Origin: Codonopsis lanceolata
Lineage: Eukaryota; Streptophyta; Magnoliopsida; Asterales; Campanulaceae
Direction: 5' to 3'
Length of the DNA: 64,000 nucleotides
Assembly: GCA_013146195.2 (NCBI GenBank)
Contig: CM028377.1
Coordinates: 102,329,547 to 102,393,546 of the forward strand
The stretch's first letter is position 1. Each line of letters starts with the position of its first letter. Positions 23,310-33,331 of this stretch are shown here, in pieces. Both the position numbers and the translations under genes were made by a program. The notes under the pieces are model-generated. The model was not told the DNA's origin and did no database searches. It saw only the letters and a program-made list of their open reading frames with translations.

Positions 23310-23610
23310 ATGATAATTGGGTGAGTTGGATCAGGTACGGGATGAGTTGAAATGTGTAATAAGTCGAAACGGGTCGAAACTCATTATAACCCGAATATTG
23401 AATATGTCAAAATTGATCGAGTTAAATTGAATCGCGTTGTAACGGATAATATGTTAAAGCGGATCGACCTGTCTCAACCCAGATTTTCTTCTCAAAAAAT
23501 TATACATGTATAGATTAAAAACTATACAGTCAAAATGGGTAATGAGTTACCCATTTCGACTCAACAATATTAACGAATTGGATAAAGTTGGGTCGTGCAA
23601 GTTAACACTT
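23310..23610 (+). repeat. GGGTTGA-type repeat block upstream of DUF241 gene 2
   Basis: Relative of 6164-6670 by ATCGGGTT/AATCGCGTTGTAACGGATAATATGTTAAA words in the same order. Located 340-640 bases before the gene start. Confidence 0.5.
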
Positions 23611-23854
23611 TCCTAGTGGGTAGGGTAGAACTTGAAAGCAACAGTTTCAAACAGAAAGGGAACTTGGCATTAATGGAGCCAAAGTAGGGCAAAAATGTGA
23701 AATTAGTTAGAGAAAACAAAATACTAAAAAAAGGGGCATATTATTGGAATTTTGTGAGGCCAAATTAATGGAACACTATGATTGAACTCATATTAATTAA
23801 AGGCCACCCTGGCATCACATGCTAAGATCAAACATTGTTATGTTGATTAAGCCC

Positions 23855-23864
23855 TATATAAATA
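23855..23864 (+). promoter_or_regulatory. TATA box of DUF241 gene 2
   Basis: TATATAAATA, 88-97 bases before the ATG. Upstream at 23801-23825, AAAGGCCACCCTGGCATCACATG matches the equivalent position before gene 3 with one substitution, a conserved promoter block. Confidence 0.7.
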
Positions 23865-23951
23865 GCTAAGCATTAGAGCTTTTTGTTACTACCATACATA
23901 CCATCACAAACATTTGTATTGCGCCTAGCTACTTCTCAAAGAAGAACAACA

Positions 23952-24761
23952 ATGGCTATTTCTTCAAAACCAAATAATACAAGGTACCACATTAGATCAA
24001 TTAGTTTGCCTTGTGAGTCACATGCGAGCATGATCAAAATTGAACGAGAGTTGAACAAGCTCAAGACACAGGAGGCATCGTCTTTGCCAACCGAAGAAAG
24101 CATTTGTGACGACCTAAAAGGGCTGATAGTGTTGTACGGATGTCTTGATGATCTTCTCAATTTGCCATTGACTCAACAAGCAATCTCGCAACATCAATAC
24201 GAGAAATGGGTAGATGAGTTGTTGGATGGATCGGTTAAACTCTTGGATATTTGTGGCATTACAAGGGACATAGTGTCACAAATTAAAGAGTGTATTAGAG
24301 ACTTTCAATGTGCTCTACGGAGGAGGAAGGTGGATTCATTTGATCACATTTGCTTTAGGAAGAAAATCAAGAAAGATGTTAAACGATTGACCGTAAGTTT
24401 GAAACAAGTTAGTAAGATAGCTGGTCACTCCGAGGATCTAGATCACCACCCGATAGTGGTCATCCGGGTACTAATGGAAGTTAGTGAAATGACCATCTTA
24501 GTCTTTGAATCGTTGTTGTTATTCTTCTCTTTGCCGATTTTAAAGCCAAAGCCAAAATCAAGTAAATGGTCAATTGTTTCCAAATTGACACACAAGGGGA
24601 CAATAGCCTGTGAAGACCTCCATGGGGTGAAGATGCAAATAACACAAAATAGATTGGAGGCAATGGAAGCTCATATTGAGGGCATGGATAGGGGTCTTGA
24701 GTCCTTGTTTAGGTGCTTGATTAGAACAAGGGCCTTGCTCCTTAACATAGTCTCCCAATAG
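23952..24761 (+). CDS. DUF241 / BYPASS1-related protein, gene 2
   Basis: Single-exon gene of 269 codons. It begins MAISSKPN, then RYHIRSISLP near residue 11. LNLPLTQQAISQHQYEKWVD lies near 68-87, LLDGSVKLLDICGI follows, then CALRRRKVD and RKKIKKDVK. A hydrophobic helix near 165-195 is followed by a PKPKSSKW linker, and the protein ends RLEAMEAHIEGMDRGLESLF then LIRTRALLLNIVSQ. It is about 30 residues shorter than gene 1 because the acidic loop after the helix is shorter. The start is the first ATG of the frame and aligns with the paralogues. Function unknown as for the family. All family landmarks are intact, so it is probably expressed. Confidence 0.9.
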   Translation: MAISSKPNNTRYHIRSISLPCESHASMIKIERELNKLKTQEASSLPTEESICDDLKGLIVLYGCLDDLLNLPLTQQAISQHQYEKWVDELLDGSVKLLDICGITRDIVSQIKECIRDFQCALRRRKVDSFDHICFRKKIKKDVKRLTVSLKQVSKIAGHSEDLDHHPIVVIRVLMEVSEMTILVFESLLLFFSLPILKPKPKSSKWSIVSKLTHKGTIACEDLHGVKMQITQNRLEAMEAHIEGMDRGLESLFRCLIRTRALLLNIVSQ

Positions 24762-24944
24762 TTTATTGGGAGGATATGCTTACAGTCATGTACATTAATG
24801 AACCAACATCTGCAACTATGCAGATAAATACAAGATACAAGTTCTCATCTCTCTCTCTCTCTCAAATTATTGCGGCCTCTAGCAGAATGATTGTCATCTC
24901 ATTTAACTCCTGTGGTTGTATAGCATTTTCTAGTTAACAAAATG

Positions 24945-24988
<44 letters not shown>

Positions 24989-26232
24989 TCCCTACGTTCC
25001 ACTAAAACAGTTAATGTTTAAAAATTTTAAAGCAAAAGCTTAGGTGAAACGGTATTACGGATAATTTTTGTAAAAAATATTTTCCTTATCCGATCCACCG
25101 TGTGTTAATGGGTTAAGCTATAGGAGAATGAGACTCTATCTTACCAATTAAGATCCACGAAACTGTTTTACAGAAGACTTACTCAAAATTTAATGATTAA
25201 GGGTTACTCATTCCATTTCAGACAAATAGTGCATTATACGATTTTGAGATGTTTTAATTAAAATAGTTCACTTTAAAAGTTATATGTACAATCTCCAAAA
25301 CATTTCAATTTTACCCTCTACATTTGATATTAACATGTTAGTTATAAGCATTATTGTAATTATGATCAACTTTAATGCTAGTTATATATCTCTTACTTAT
25401 TAGATTTTTCAAACATGATTATTTGGGTGGAACAGATTGAGTATATAGCTAACTATAGAGTTGGCTATAATTACAATAATATTTGAGTATAATCAATAGG
25501 TTAATAACAAATTTGAAGGGTAAAGTAGAAGTATTATGGAGATTGTAAAACTAATTTTAGATAATTGACTCTTTTAATGAAATATCTCAAAATAATATAG
25601 TAGACATTTTGTTTGGAATGAAAGGAATATTTGGTAAACAATAATGTTGGGAACCTAGTCTTATACAGATGATTTCCAAACCATTTCGATCGATATTTGT
25701 TTATAAAAAATTCCTACTTAATTTTTCAATTAAGGGAAACGGGCAACCCTATTTTATCAAATTATTGGTACAAGCCATTATATTCGTAAATTATTCAGTT
25801 AAACCAACAAACTATAATTCCATTAACAAACCACACATTTTTGAGCTTCTGATTATTTTTGTTGTTAAGTGGGTTTTGAAATTCCCATTATACTCCTTTA
25901 ATAAACTAATTGGTGTGAACAACTATGACAAAAAAAAAATATTTGAGGTCATCCTACTTTTTTTTCAAAATATTTGTGTAGGCCAGTATACTTTTTCAAA
26001 ATATTCGTATTGAATAACATCCAATTTATTAATGAAAAGAAAAAAAAAGAACGGAAAGGTAAACACATGATTTGTATTTCATACTTTTACCACATGGTAT
26101 TAAGAAAACAATTTTGAGATTTAGTTTGAAATATAAACTTACTGAATTTCCTTAGGCTTACCGTACTCTAAGAAACTCTTAAGAAAATATTGAATCTCTA
26201 AGGTTTTCGGTTTACTGTACTGTAAGAAAATA
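24762..26232. repeat. Microsatellite and nested/inverted MITE copies
   Basis: 24948-24987 is an (AT)20 tract. 24988-25441 is bounded by TA and the inverted words CTCCCTACGTTCCAC and GTGGAACAGATTGAG, with an AAGACGGTCTTA-family fragment inside (25050-25195). 25204-25441 and 25456-25635 are reversed relatives of each other (shared AATCTCCA, TTACCCT and TTTTGAGAT words), so two related MITE-like copies lie back to back. The ORF 25669-26013 is AT-driven and not supported. Words near 25980-26010 recur inverted at 26966-27003. Confidence 0.5.
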
Positions 26233-26864
26233 CTCTTTTTGTTCTTAAATAATTGTCCATTTTTCATTTTTTATCTGTTTCATAATAATTGTCCTTTTTT
26301 CAAAATTTTTCTTTTTAGAAAAAATATTTTTACTACTTTACCCTTATTTTTTTATATACTTTAATTATGGCCACATACACAAGGGTAATAAAGGAAATTA
26401 CACTTTATACCAATATTTATAATACAATCAATTACTTTTTCTTAAACGGTGTGCAAAGTTTTATTATTTTTAATGTCTTGAAAGACTACAATTATAGATA
26501 TATGATGTATTTGGTGTGGCTAGAACAAATGATGCTTTTGGTGAGACTTTGAACATCCGACCTTTCCGTTGAGAGTAGTGAAGTACCAAGGTACCTCTGG
26601 TGGGGTTTAAACACTCGACTTCTCCGTTAAGATAAGTGAGCAGCTAAATAAGACCTTTTTTTATAAGGCTTGAACAACAACGGTGCTTCTGAAAGACTTG
26701 AACACCCGACCTCTTTATTGAAAGTTGTAAAGTTCAAAGTATCTCTAGCGAGACTTGAACACCCGACATCTCCGTTAGAAGAAGTGAACATTATCAATTG
26801 TGGTAGAGCTCGTTGGTAACAGTGTGCAAAGTTAAAGATGTCGATAATTTAAAAATTGAGGGAG
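26233..26864. mobile_element. Stowaway-like MITE interrupted by a 362-bp insert
   Basis: Ends CTCTTTTTGTTCTTAAATAA and ...TTGAGGGAG are TA-flanked. The element would be about 260 bp without 26461-26833. TGTGCAAAGTT is duplicated exactly on both sides of the insert (26450-26460, 26823-26833). The insert holds about four degenerate copies of GAGACTTGAACACCCGAC, and the reverse of that word resembles a tRNA T-arm. GAGCTCGTTGGTA near its right end resembles a tRNA D-arm. Confidence 0.6.
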
Positions 26865-27442
26865 TATTAACTTAAAACTCACACTTGTTTTCTTAATATT
26901 TGTGGTAAAACTATTATCTATAAATCATGCATTTAACTTTTTTTTTTTTTTAATAAAATGGATATTGTTAAATACGAATATTTTGAAAAGTAGAGTGTCC
27001 CAAAAGATTGTTTTTGCCATAGTTGTTTACATCAATTAGAATATTGAAGGGGTAAAATGGGTATTTAAACCCTCTTAACAACAACAATTAACGAAAACTA
27101 AAAAAATGAGGCAACTTGTAGACCAAATCATAGTTCGGTGTCCTAAATGAATAATTTACAAGTGGAGTGGCCTATATTAATATTTTGAAAACATGGGCGA
27201 CCAAAGACATGTTCCTCCGCAATCAAAATCTATAAAAATAAAATAAAATGAAGTAAGAATAACATTTTCCATACTTTGTGATGAGTACAGTGGTAGTCTG
27301 GTAGATGAGCTTCCGTCCAACGTAATTCAAATACAATAACGAGGGAGTGGCCCCTAGTAAAAAACTCATATTTTTGTTCAAAAACTACAAAATGTTGTAC
27401 AAAAAAATATTATTAGAGCATCACCATTGCTCTCTTCCTATC
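26865..27442. other. Intergenic, nothing recognised
   Basis: AT-rich, with a TACGAATATTTTGAAAAG word that is the reverse of one near 25985. No gene or clear element end. The left end of the copia LTR to the right is not sharply defined here. Confidence 0.4.
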
Positions 27443-27457
27443 TTCTCTTATTAATAA

Positions 27458-27889
27458 GTGCTCGTTTGTTACAGCTTATTTGAAGTGACTTTTAGTTTTT
27501 GGCTTTTGAAAAAGTCATATTCAAAGTGTTTGTTTCAGCTTATAAGTCAAAAGTCAATAAGTAAGGTACAACATCATTTATGCATTGAAAAGCCAAAAGC
27601 CAAAAAGTCAAAATTTTAAACTTTTTTGGTTTTTTATTAATCATGAAGACAACTATTCATTAATAAATATTTGATTGTCCCCATTTCATCATTTTATGAA
27701 ATATACATAAAAAATATGAATACTAATTTTCAAGTTTTTTTTTTTTTTACAAATAATTATAACTACTCATAAACAGCTTTTCAACAGCTGTAACAAACAG
27801 TCTATCATGCAATCAGCCAAAAGTCATTCAGCCACCAGCTTAAGCTATCAGCCATAAGTCATAAGTCATCAGCCACAACAAACGAGCCC
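27458..27889. mobile_element. PIF/Harbinger (Tourist-like) MITE in the copia LTR
   Basis: 432 bp, ends GTGCTCGTTTGTT and AACAAACGAGCCC, flanked by TAA on both sides (27455-27457, 27890-27892). The left copia copy at position 1 onwards has the same LTR sequence with a single TAA and no insert, which proves the boundaries and the duplication. It is rich in AAGTCA/TGACTT words and noncoding. Confidence 0.93.
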
Positions 27890-28211
27890 TAAGAAGATAT
27901 GTTGTAAGGGAAAAATAAGGTCATCATATTTTCCTTAATTGATTTTATTGTTGTGTCATTTTTTGGTCCAAAAGCAATGGTAAGAAGTTATCATATTTAA
28001 TATTTTTTTTTTGTTCTAAAGCTATGGTAAGTAGTTACCATATTGAATACTTCCAAAAGCTCTCAAAGAGTCCTTAATTAAATTGATAAAATCTTAAGAT
28101 AGATTCTTTAACTTAAATTATGAAACTATATTTGGAAACTAATTGATTTATTTCTTAATCCTTTGTCTTCTTAGAGTTGTCGTGTTTTCTTATTTGTGTA
28201 GGACTCTAGTT

Positions 28212-28213
<2 letters not shown>

Positions 28214-28282
<69 letters not shown>
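28214..28282. repeat. (CA)n(TA)n microsatellite
   Basis: About 27 CA repeats followed by TA repeats, inside the copia LTR. The left copia copy has only a short ACACATATATATG at this position, so the expansion is recent. Confidence 0.95.
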
Positions 28283-28761
28283 GAAGACTTCGGACAGACA
28301 AACAGAGGCTGCATACATGCAGAAACAAATAGAGAAGAAACTGAGAGTTGTTCAGAATTTGGATCCAGCTTCATCACGAGCTACATTGACAAATTTGTTG
28401 TTTGCTTTCCTAAGTTGTTAGGAAGCTTTTTTTTAATCTCACACTTTTTATACCTTGTTTTTGTGGGTTTTCCTCTCCAGACTTGTTGTCTTGTGGGAGG
28501 TTTGGTATTTTGGTGATTTCACAATTTGTTTTGTTAATCACATAATCCTTTTTAGTGAAATCTTTTTTGCCATAAGGCTGAATCTACAAGTATAGCTTGT
28601 AGATTGTTTGATAAACTTATCTGTTTATTATTGCTTTAATCGTTTAAAAAAATCCCGCTGTTTACATATTTGATTTTCTGGTCGATGCACCTTCGGATAC
28701 AGATGCCTCACAAGCTGCATTGACAGATTCTTTGAATCTTAGCTACTATTGATCTTTCAAT

Positions 28762-28773
28762 TGGTATCAGAGC
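28762..28773 (+). other. Primer binding site of the second copia copy
   Basis: TGGTATCAGAGC, same as at 839-850, a few bases after the LTR end. Confidence 0.85.
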
Positions 28774-28814
28774 CTCCTCTTGACGTCACCAAGAGAAGAT
28801 TCTGGTTGTAGCCA

Positions 28815-29907
28815 TGATGGATTCCCAATATGAAAATTTTGTTCGTCCTCCTACCTTAACGAATACGAATTACTCAAATTGGAATGTTGAGGAATTTGAT
28901 TTTGATGAAGACTCAATATATCTTTTAATAACAAAGTTTCAATAGATCTTTTAATAACAAAGTTTAAAAATAGTTTGAAAGGAAAAGAACAAAATAAATC
29001 TCCCTCTTCAAACACCAAAACTATTTTCATACATGAGTCTATTAAGTTTGTTCTCAAAGAAAATTCTTTCCAAACCCCTAAAAAATATTTTACCAACCCT
29101 TTTGCTAAATAGTCTACTTTAAGTGATAAAGATATTGATTCTATTCAATGTATGGCTTGTCAAGGGTTTGGTTATTTTTATATTCAATGTGCTAATACTT
29201 TGCGTAAAAAAAGTTTGTTTATTTTTGGTGATCTTGGGTCAATATCAAAAAAATTAAGATTCTGCAGCTCATGGACATTCAGACAATGTTCCAGTTCCAA
29301 AAAATACAGTTGCTGCAAGTTCTGAAAATTCAGCAAATCCGAATGCAGCTTCGGATGCAGCTGCATCGGAAGATGCATTGGTCAAAAATGCTGAGATGCT
29401 GAAACAGAAACTGAATAACCTGAAACACATTCAAATGTGACTGATCGTAGCCAAGATATTTCCAGCCGTATTCAGAAAGTTCATCATTCTTCTCAAGTGA
29501 TAGGTAGTGTACATGATTATATGTTTATTAGGAAGAACGATAAGATTGACTATTGGAAATTTGCTTGCCTTCTAGATATTAGTGTTCAACAAATAGATGA
29601 TATGAGAAGTACGTCTAGTAAGTGTTTTTACTTGGGAAAAAAAATGGTTTCTTGGTTTAGTAAAAAACATAAATGTGTTGAGACAACTTTTATGAACCAA
29701 ATGATCAATGATTATTTCTTACACATTGATGTGTTATTCTTGTATTGTGATAACACCAGTGCAATCAAAATAACAAAAAATTCAGTTGAACACTTTAGAA
29801 CAAAACACATTAATATAAAACATCACTTTATTAGAAACTTGGTTAAACTAAGAATTGTTTGCATTGAACATGTTGGGACTAAAAATCAACTTGCTGATAT
29901 TTTTTAA
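28815..29907 (+). pseudogene. Deleted copia polyprotein (gag ends, linker, RNase H)
   Basis: Starts MMDSQYENFVRPP like the left copy and has the same gag deletion. A 26-bp tandem duplication near 28913-28964 and a stop near 29107 break the frame. The zinc knuckle keeps three ligands (CMACQGFGYFYIQC; tyrosine replaces histidine). The segment from 29437 has SRIQKVHHSSQVIG, the linker between integrase and reverse transcriptase. It passes directly into RNase H sequence (RSTSSKCFYLGKKMVSWFSK, YCDNTSAIKI, RTKHINIKHHFI) and ends NQLADIF. Protease, integrase core and reverse transcriptase are missing. The element cannot move on its own. Confidence 0.8.
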
Positions 29908-30441
29908 GAGTCTAGATTTTGAGAGATTTTCCAATCTTTGGAAATCTCTTGTGTTATGTGTGTCATTTGACTTTACACTTAGTTAAAAAAAAAAAAAAGG
30001 CATGATTGCATTTTGTCTTTAGAGGGCATTCTAGATCATTAACTTACATGTATGTGCCATTTGTTGTTGCTTGGGAATTGCATTCAAATTCAGTTGTGGT
30101 CCTCGTTTATGATTCTCATTATCTCTCCCAGTTTTTGAGCAATTTTGAAGTCCACAAAGGAAAGAGCTACCTTAAAGTACAAGGGTTGTAACATTTTATC
30201 TTGGTACTATGAAACTTTGGTTCTTATAGGTTGATCTTGAGAAAAATGAATGCTCTTGAAAAGTGTTAAAGGTACCTAAAGGAAAAGAGCTACCTATGAA
30301 CAAGGTTTGTTGTTATTCTTCTTGGAACAATGAATCTTTGGATTTCATGGGTTGATCTTGTGCAAAATGACTTCCATTGGTAAATAGTGTGAAATGTTCT
30401 TAGTGGCATGTTTTGTATAACTTGAAATAAAGTAGAGCTAT
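29908..30441. other. Downstream part of the deleted copia element, no gene
   Basis: Follows RNase H. Two degenerate copies of a TTGGTTCTTATAGGTTGATCTTG-like stretch (30215 and 30340) suggest a local duplication. The ORF at 30006-30191 has no recognisable domain. No 3' LTR matching 27443-28759 is present. Confidence 0.45.
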
Positions 30442-31205
30442 TGTTAGTCCCAAATGGCACAATAATAAGCTAGAAGGGAGGGTTGAATAACTTATTTAAC
30501 ACTTAAAACTTTTCGTATAAATTCCTAAAACAAGCACTTGCAATCTATTGAAAAGATTGAAGCAGCGGAAGTCTTGTAAGGAAGACAGTTCAAGTCTGCC
30601 GGTGAAGCACTACCGGTAGACTTTGCTGAATACTAAAGTTTGCAGCTGAAGCGATAAGTAAAGAGATATGAAACAGTATAAAGCAGTAAGCAACAGTAAG
30701 GAAAGAACACAAGTATTTTGAGATGGTTCGCACTATAAAGAGTGCTACGTCCACCACCAAGGCAATCAACCTTGAATTTAAATGTACACTATATTTTCCA
30801 CTAGTTCTATTACAAAGAAGTCCAATGAATCGTGTACAAAATATTTGACTTGTGTTTGAGGGTTGAGAATTGAATATCTGGACAAAACAGAATATTCAAT
30901 GTGCAGAAGAATAGTAGAAGAAACAACAATAAGAAGCAAAAGATTAAACATTGATGTAGATCTTCTTGTTGTTGTTGAGGACTTCGTTGATTAGTTTATG
31001 ATCTCTTGAATGCACTGAATGTATAAAGTTTGATGTTGTTGAGAAAATTCAGAGCAGTGTGTTCTTTATACTTTAATGGTAGTATTTATAGCTGGGCATT
31101 CTTGAGATCGTTGGAGAAGACGAAGAGAGTAACAACTCTATTAGGTTGAATGCATTAAATGAATGGAGCTGACTTTGTAGATTTCGTCTTCACTGATACT
31201 GAGCA
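30442..31205 (+). mobile_element. LTR fragment, 3' part (positions about 500 to end), plus-oriented
   Basis: Matches the reverse of 31690-32430: it begins TGTTAGTCCCAAATGGCACA and ends ACTGAGCA. It is about 90 percent similar by eye. Together with the following fragment it forms a circularly permuted version of the full LTR at 31690-32941. Confidence 0.75.
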
Positions 31206-31208
31206 GGG

Positions 31209-31689
31209 TGTTGTTTCTTATTTGTATCTTGATTTACATCTATTCATACATTACATTAGGTTTTATACTTAGTGGCTAATTGGGATGCGTATCAATTAGT
31301 GTGGCAACTGTGTATAGAACTTTGTCATAGAATAGTTTAATAGGCTTCACAAGTTCAACGGAAGACTTCAGCAAGCTTCACCGGAAGACCTCATTCATCA
31401 TCCAGCGATAGACCTTGTCTGCTCCTATTCAAGCATGACGTGTCCAGTCATCAAGCATTTAGTGGATCAATTAAATTCGACCTTTATCAGTTTGAATTTG
31501 AATTAAACCAATCTTCCATGACTTCTTAGACACGCCTGTCCAGCTTTCCGAAAAGCAAGAAGACTTTTGCCTTCTGAATAGTGACATAGCAGGTGAACAG
31601 ACTGACACTTACAGTCTGTACCAACTATTGCAGGTCTGTAACTCTGATTGCTCACCTACCAGTTGCTGCAACAACTCTACACCATTCCC
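31209..31689 (+). mobile_element. LTR fragment, 5' part (positions 1 to about 482), plus-oriented
   Basis: Starts TGTTGTTTCTTATTTGTATC, the LTR start, three bases (GGG) after the end of the preceding fragment. It is cut off at CATTCCC, where the minus-oriented full LTR begins. It matches the reverse of about 32450-32941. Confidence 0.75.
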
Positions 31690-32941
31690 TGCTCAGTATC
31701 AGTGAAGATGAAATCTACAAAGTCAGCTCCATGCATTTAATGCATTCAATCTAATAAAGCTATTACTCTTCGTCTTCTCCAAACGGTCTCAAGAATGCCC
31801 CAACTATAAATACTGCCATTAAAGACTGAAGAAAATAATGCTTTGAAATTCTCCAACAACTTCAAGTGTTATATACTCAGTGCATTCAAGAGATCGTAAA
31901 CTGATCAACGAATTCCTCAACAACAACAAGAAGATCTGCATCAACACTTTATTTTAAGCTTCTTATTGTTGTTCCTTTAACTATTCTTCTGCACAATTGA
32001 ATATTCTGTTTGTCCAGATATTCAATTCCCAACCCCCTAATACAAGTCAAATATTTTGCACACGATCCATTGGACCTCTTTGTAATAGCACTAGTGGAAA
32101 ACATAGTGTACATTTAAATACAAGGTTGACTGCCTTGGTGGTGGACGTAAGCACTCTTTATAGTGCAAACCATCTCAAAATACTTGTGTTATTTCATTAC
32201 TGTTGCTTACTGCTTTAATCTGTTTCATATCTATTTACTTCTCGCTTCAAACAGCAGAGTTGAGTATTTAGCCAAGTCTACCGGTAGTGCTTCACCGGTA
32301 GACTTGAACTGTCTTCCTTACAAGAGCTTCCACTACTTCAATCTCTTTAATAGATTGCAAGTGCTTGTTTTAAGAACTTATATGAAAAGTTTTTAAGTGT
32401 CTAATAAGTTATTCAACCCCTCTTCTAGCTTATTATTGTGCCCTTTGGAACTAACACAGGGAATGACAAAGAGTTGTTGCAGCAACTAGAAGGTGAGCAA
32501 TCAGAGTTGCAGACCTGCAATAGTTGGTACAGTCTGTATGTGTCAGCCTGTTCACCTGCTCTGTCACTTTTCAGGAGGCGAAAGTCTTCATACTTTTCGA
32601 AAAGCTGGACAAGCGTGTCTGAGAAGTCAAGTGTTGATAGAAGATTGGTTTAAATTAAATTCAAACTGATAAAGGCTGAATTTAATTAATCCACTAAAAG
32701 CTTGATGACTGGACACGTCATACTTGAATAGGTGCATAAGGTGGATGTCTTGTATGAAGTCTTCCGGTGAAGCCTTCAGCTGAAGTCTTCCACTGAACCT
32801 GTGAAGTCTAAAAACTATTCTAAGGCAAAGTTCTATACACAGTTGCCACGCTAATTGATACGCAACCCAATTAACCACTAAGCATAGAACCTAATGTAAT
32901 GTATGAACAAATGCAAATCAAGATACAAATGAGAAACAACA
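31690..32941 (-). mobile_element. 3' LTR of the Sirevirus-like copia element
   Basis: On the minus strand it starts TGTTGTTTCTC at 32941 and ends ACTGAGCA at 31690, 1252 bp with TG...CA ends. A purine-rich tract (listed) lies immediately upstream on the minus strand, placing it as the 3' LTR of the pol/envelope-like element to the right. Words such as CACCGGTAGAC recur inside in both orientations (32270-32310). ORFs within it are not genes. Confidence 0.75.
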
Positions 32942-32955
32942 GTCTCCTCCTATTT
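32942..32955 (-). other. Polypurine tract
   Basis: AAATAGGAGGAGAC on the minus strand directly before the LTR start, the usual plus-strand primer site of LTR retrotransposons. It fixes the orientation of the LTR. Confidence 0.75.
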
Positions 32956-33331
32956 GCATCTGGTCATCATTACTTACAAGTGAGGGCTATGAGAACTTTA
33001 TGATAGATAATAGCATGTCAGAAAGTATTTTAGTTTTATAACGGTAGACATGCCTCTAACAAAAAGAAAAACACCTCAAGTGTAAAAGCTAATCTAAGTG
33101 CTTACAACAGAAGAGATGTAAAGAATATCACAAGGATTAGTAATAAACAGTTCAAAATGGATTTAAACTGAATGTTTAAATTCTAAGCAGATATATGAAT
33201 TTAAGTAACATGAATTTAAACAGTAGACATTTTTTGAAAAACATAAGCTTCTGTATTTCAAACGAGAAGTTTAATTGTACAAAGTTTTCAAAAAAAAAAG
33301 GTACAAAGGATTAGGGAGAGAAAAATATGAG

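Larger units (their letters stand above)
27443..28759 (+). mobile_element. Ty1/copia LTR, second copy
   Basis: Second copy of 1-836, ending CA three bases before the primer binding site. It is longer because of a Harbinger MITE (27458-27889) and a (CA)n(TA)n tract (28214-28282). The ORFs at 28143-28421 exist only because of this tract. Confidence 0.75.

Noticed and set aside
25669..26013. 114-codon ORF rich in isoleucine, phenylalanine and asparagine
   Set aside because: Amino-acid content is what random AT-rich DNA gives; no start context, domain or paralogue.
28143..28421. ORF with a long TH/IYI repeat in the copia LTR, and its reverse-strand shadow
   Set aside because: Produced by the (CA)n(TA)n tract within an LTR. 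The first copia copy lacks the tract at the same place.
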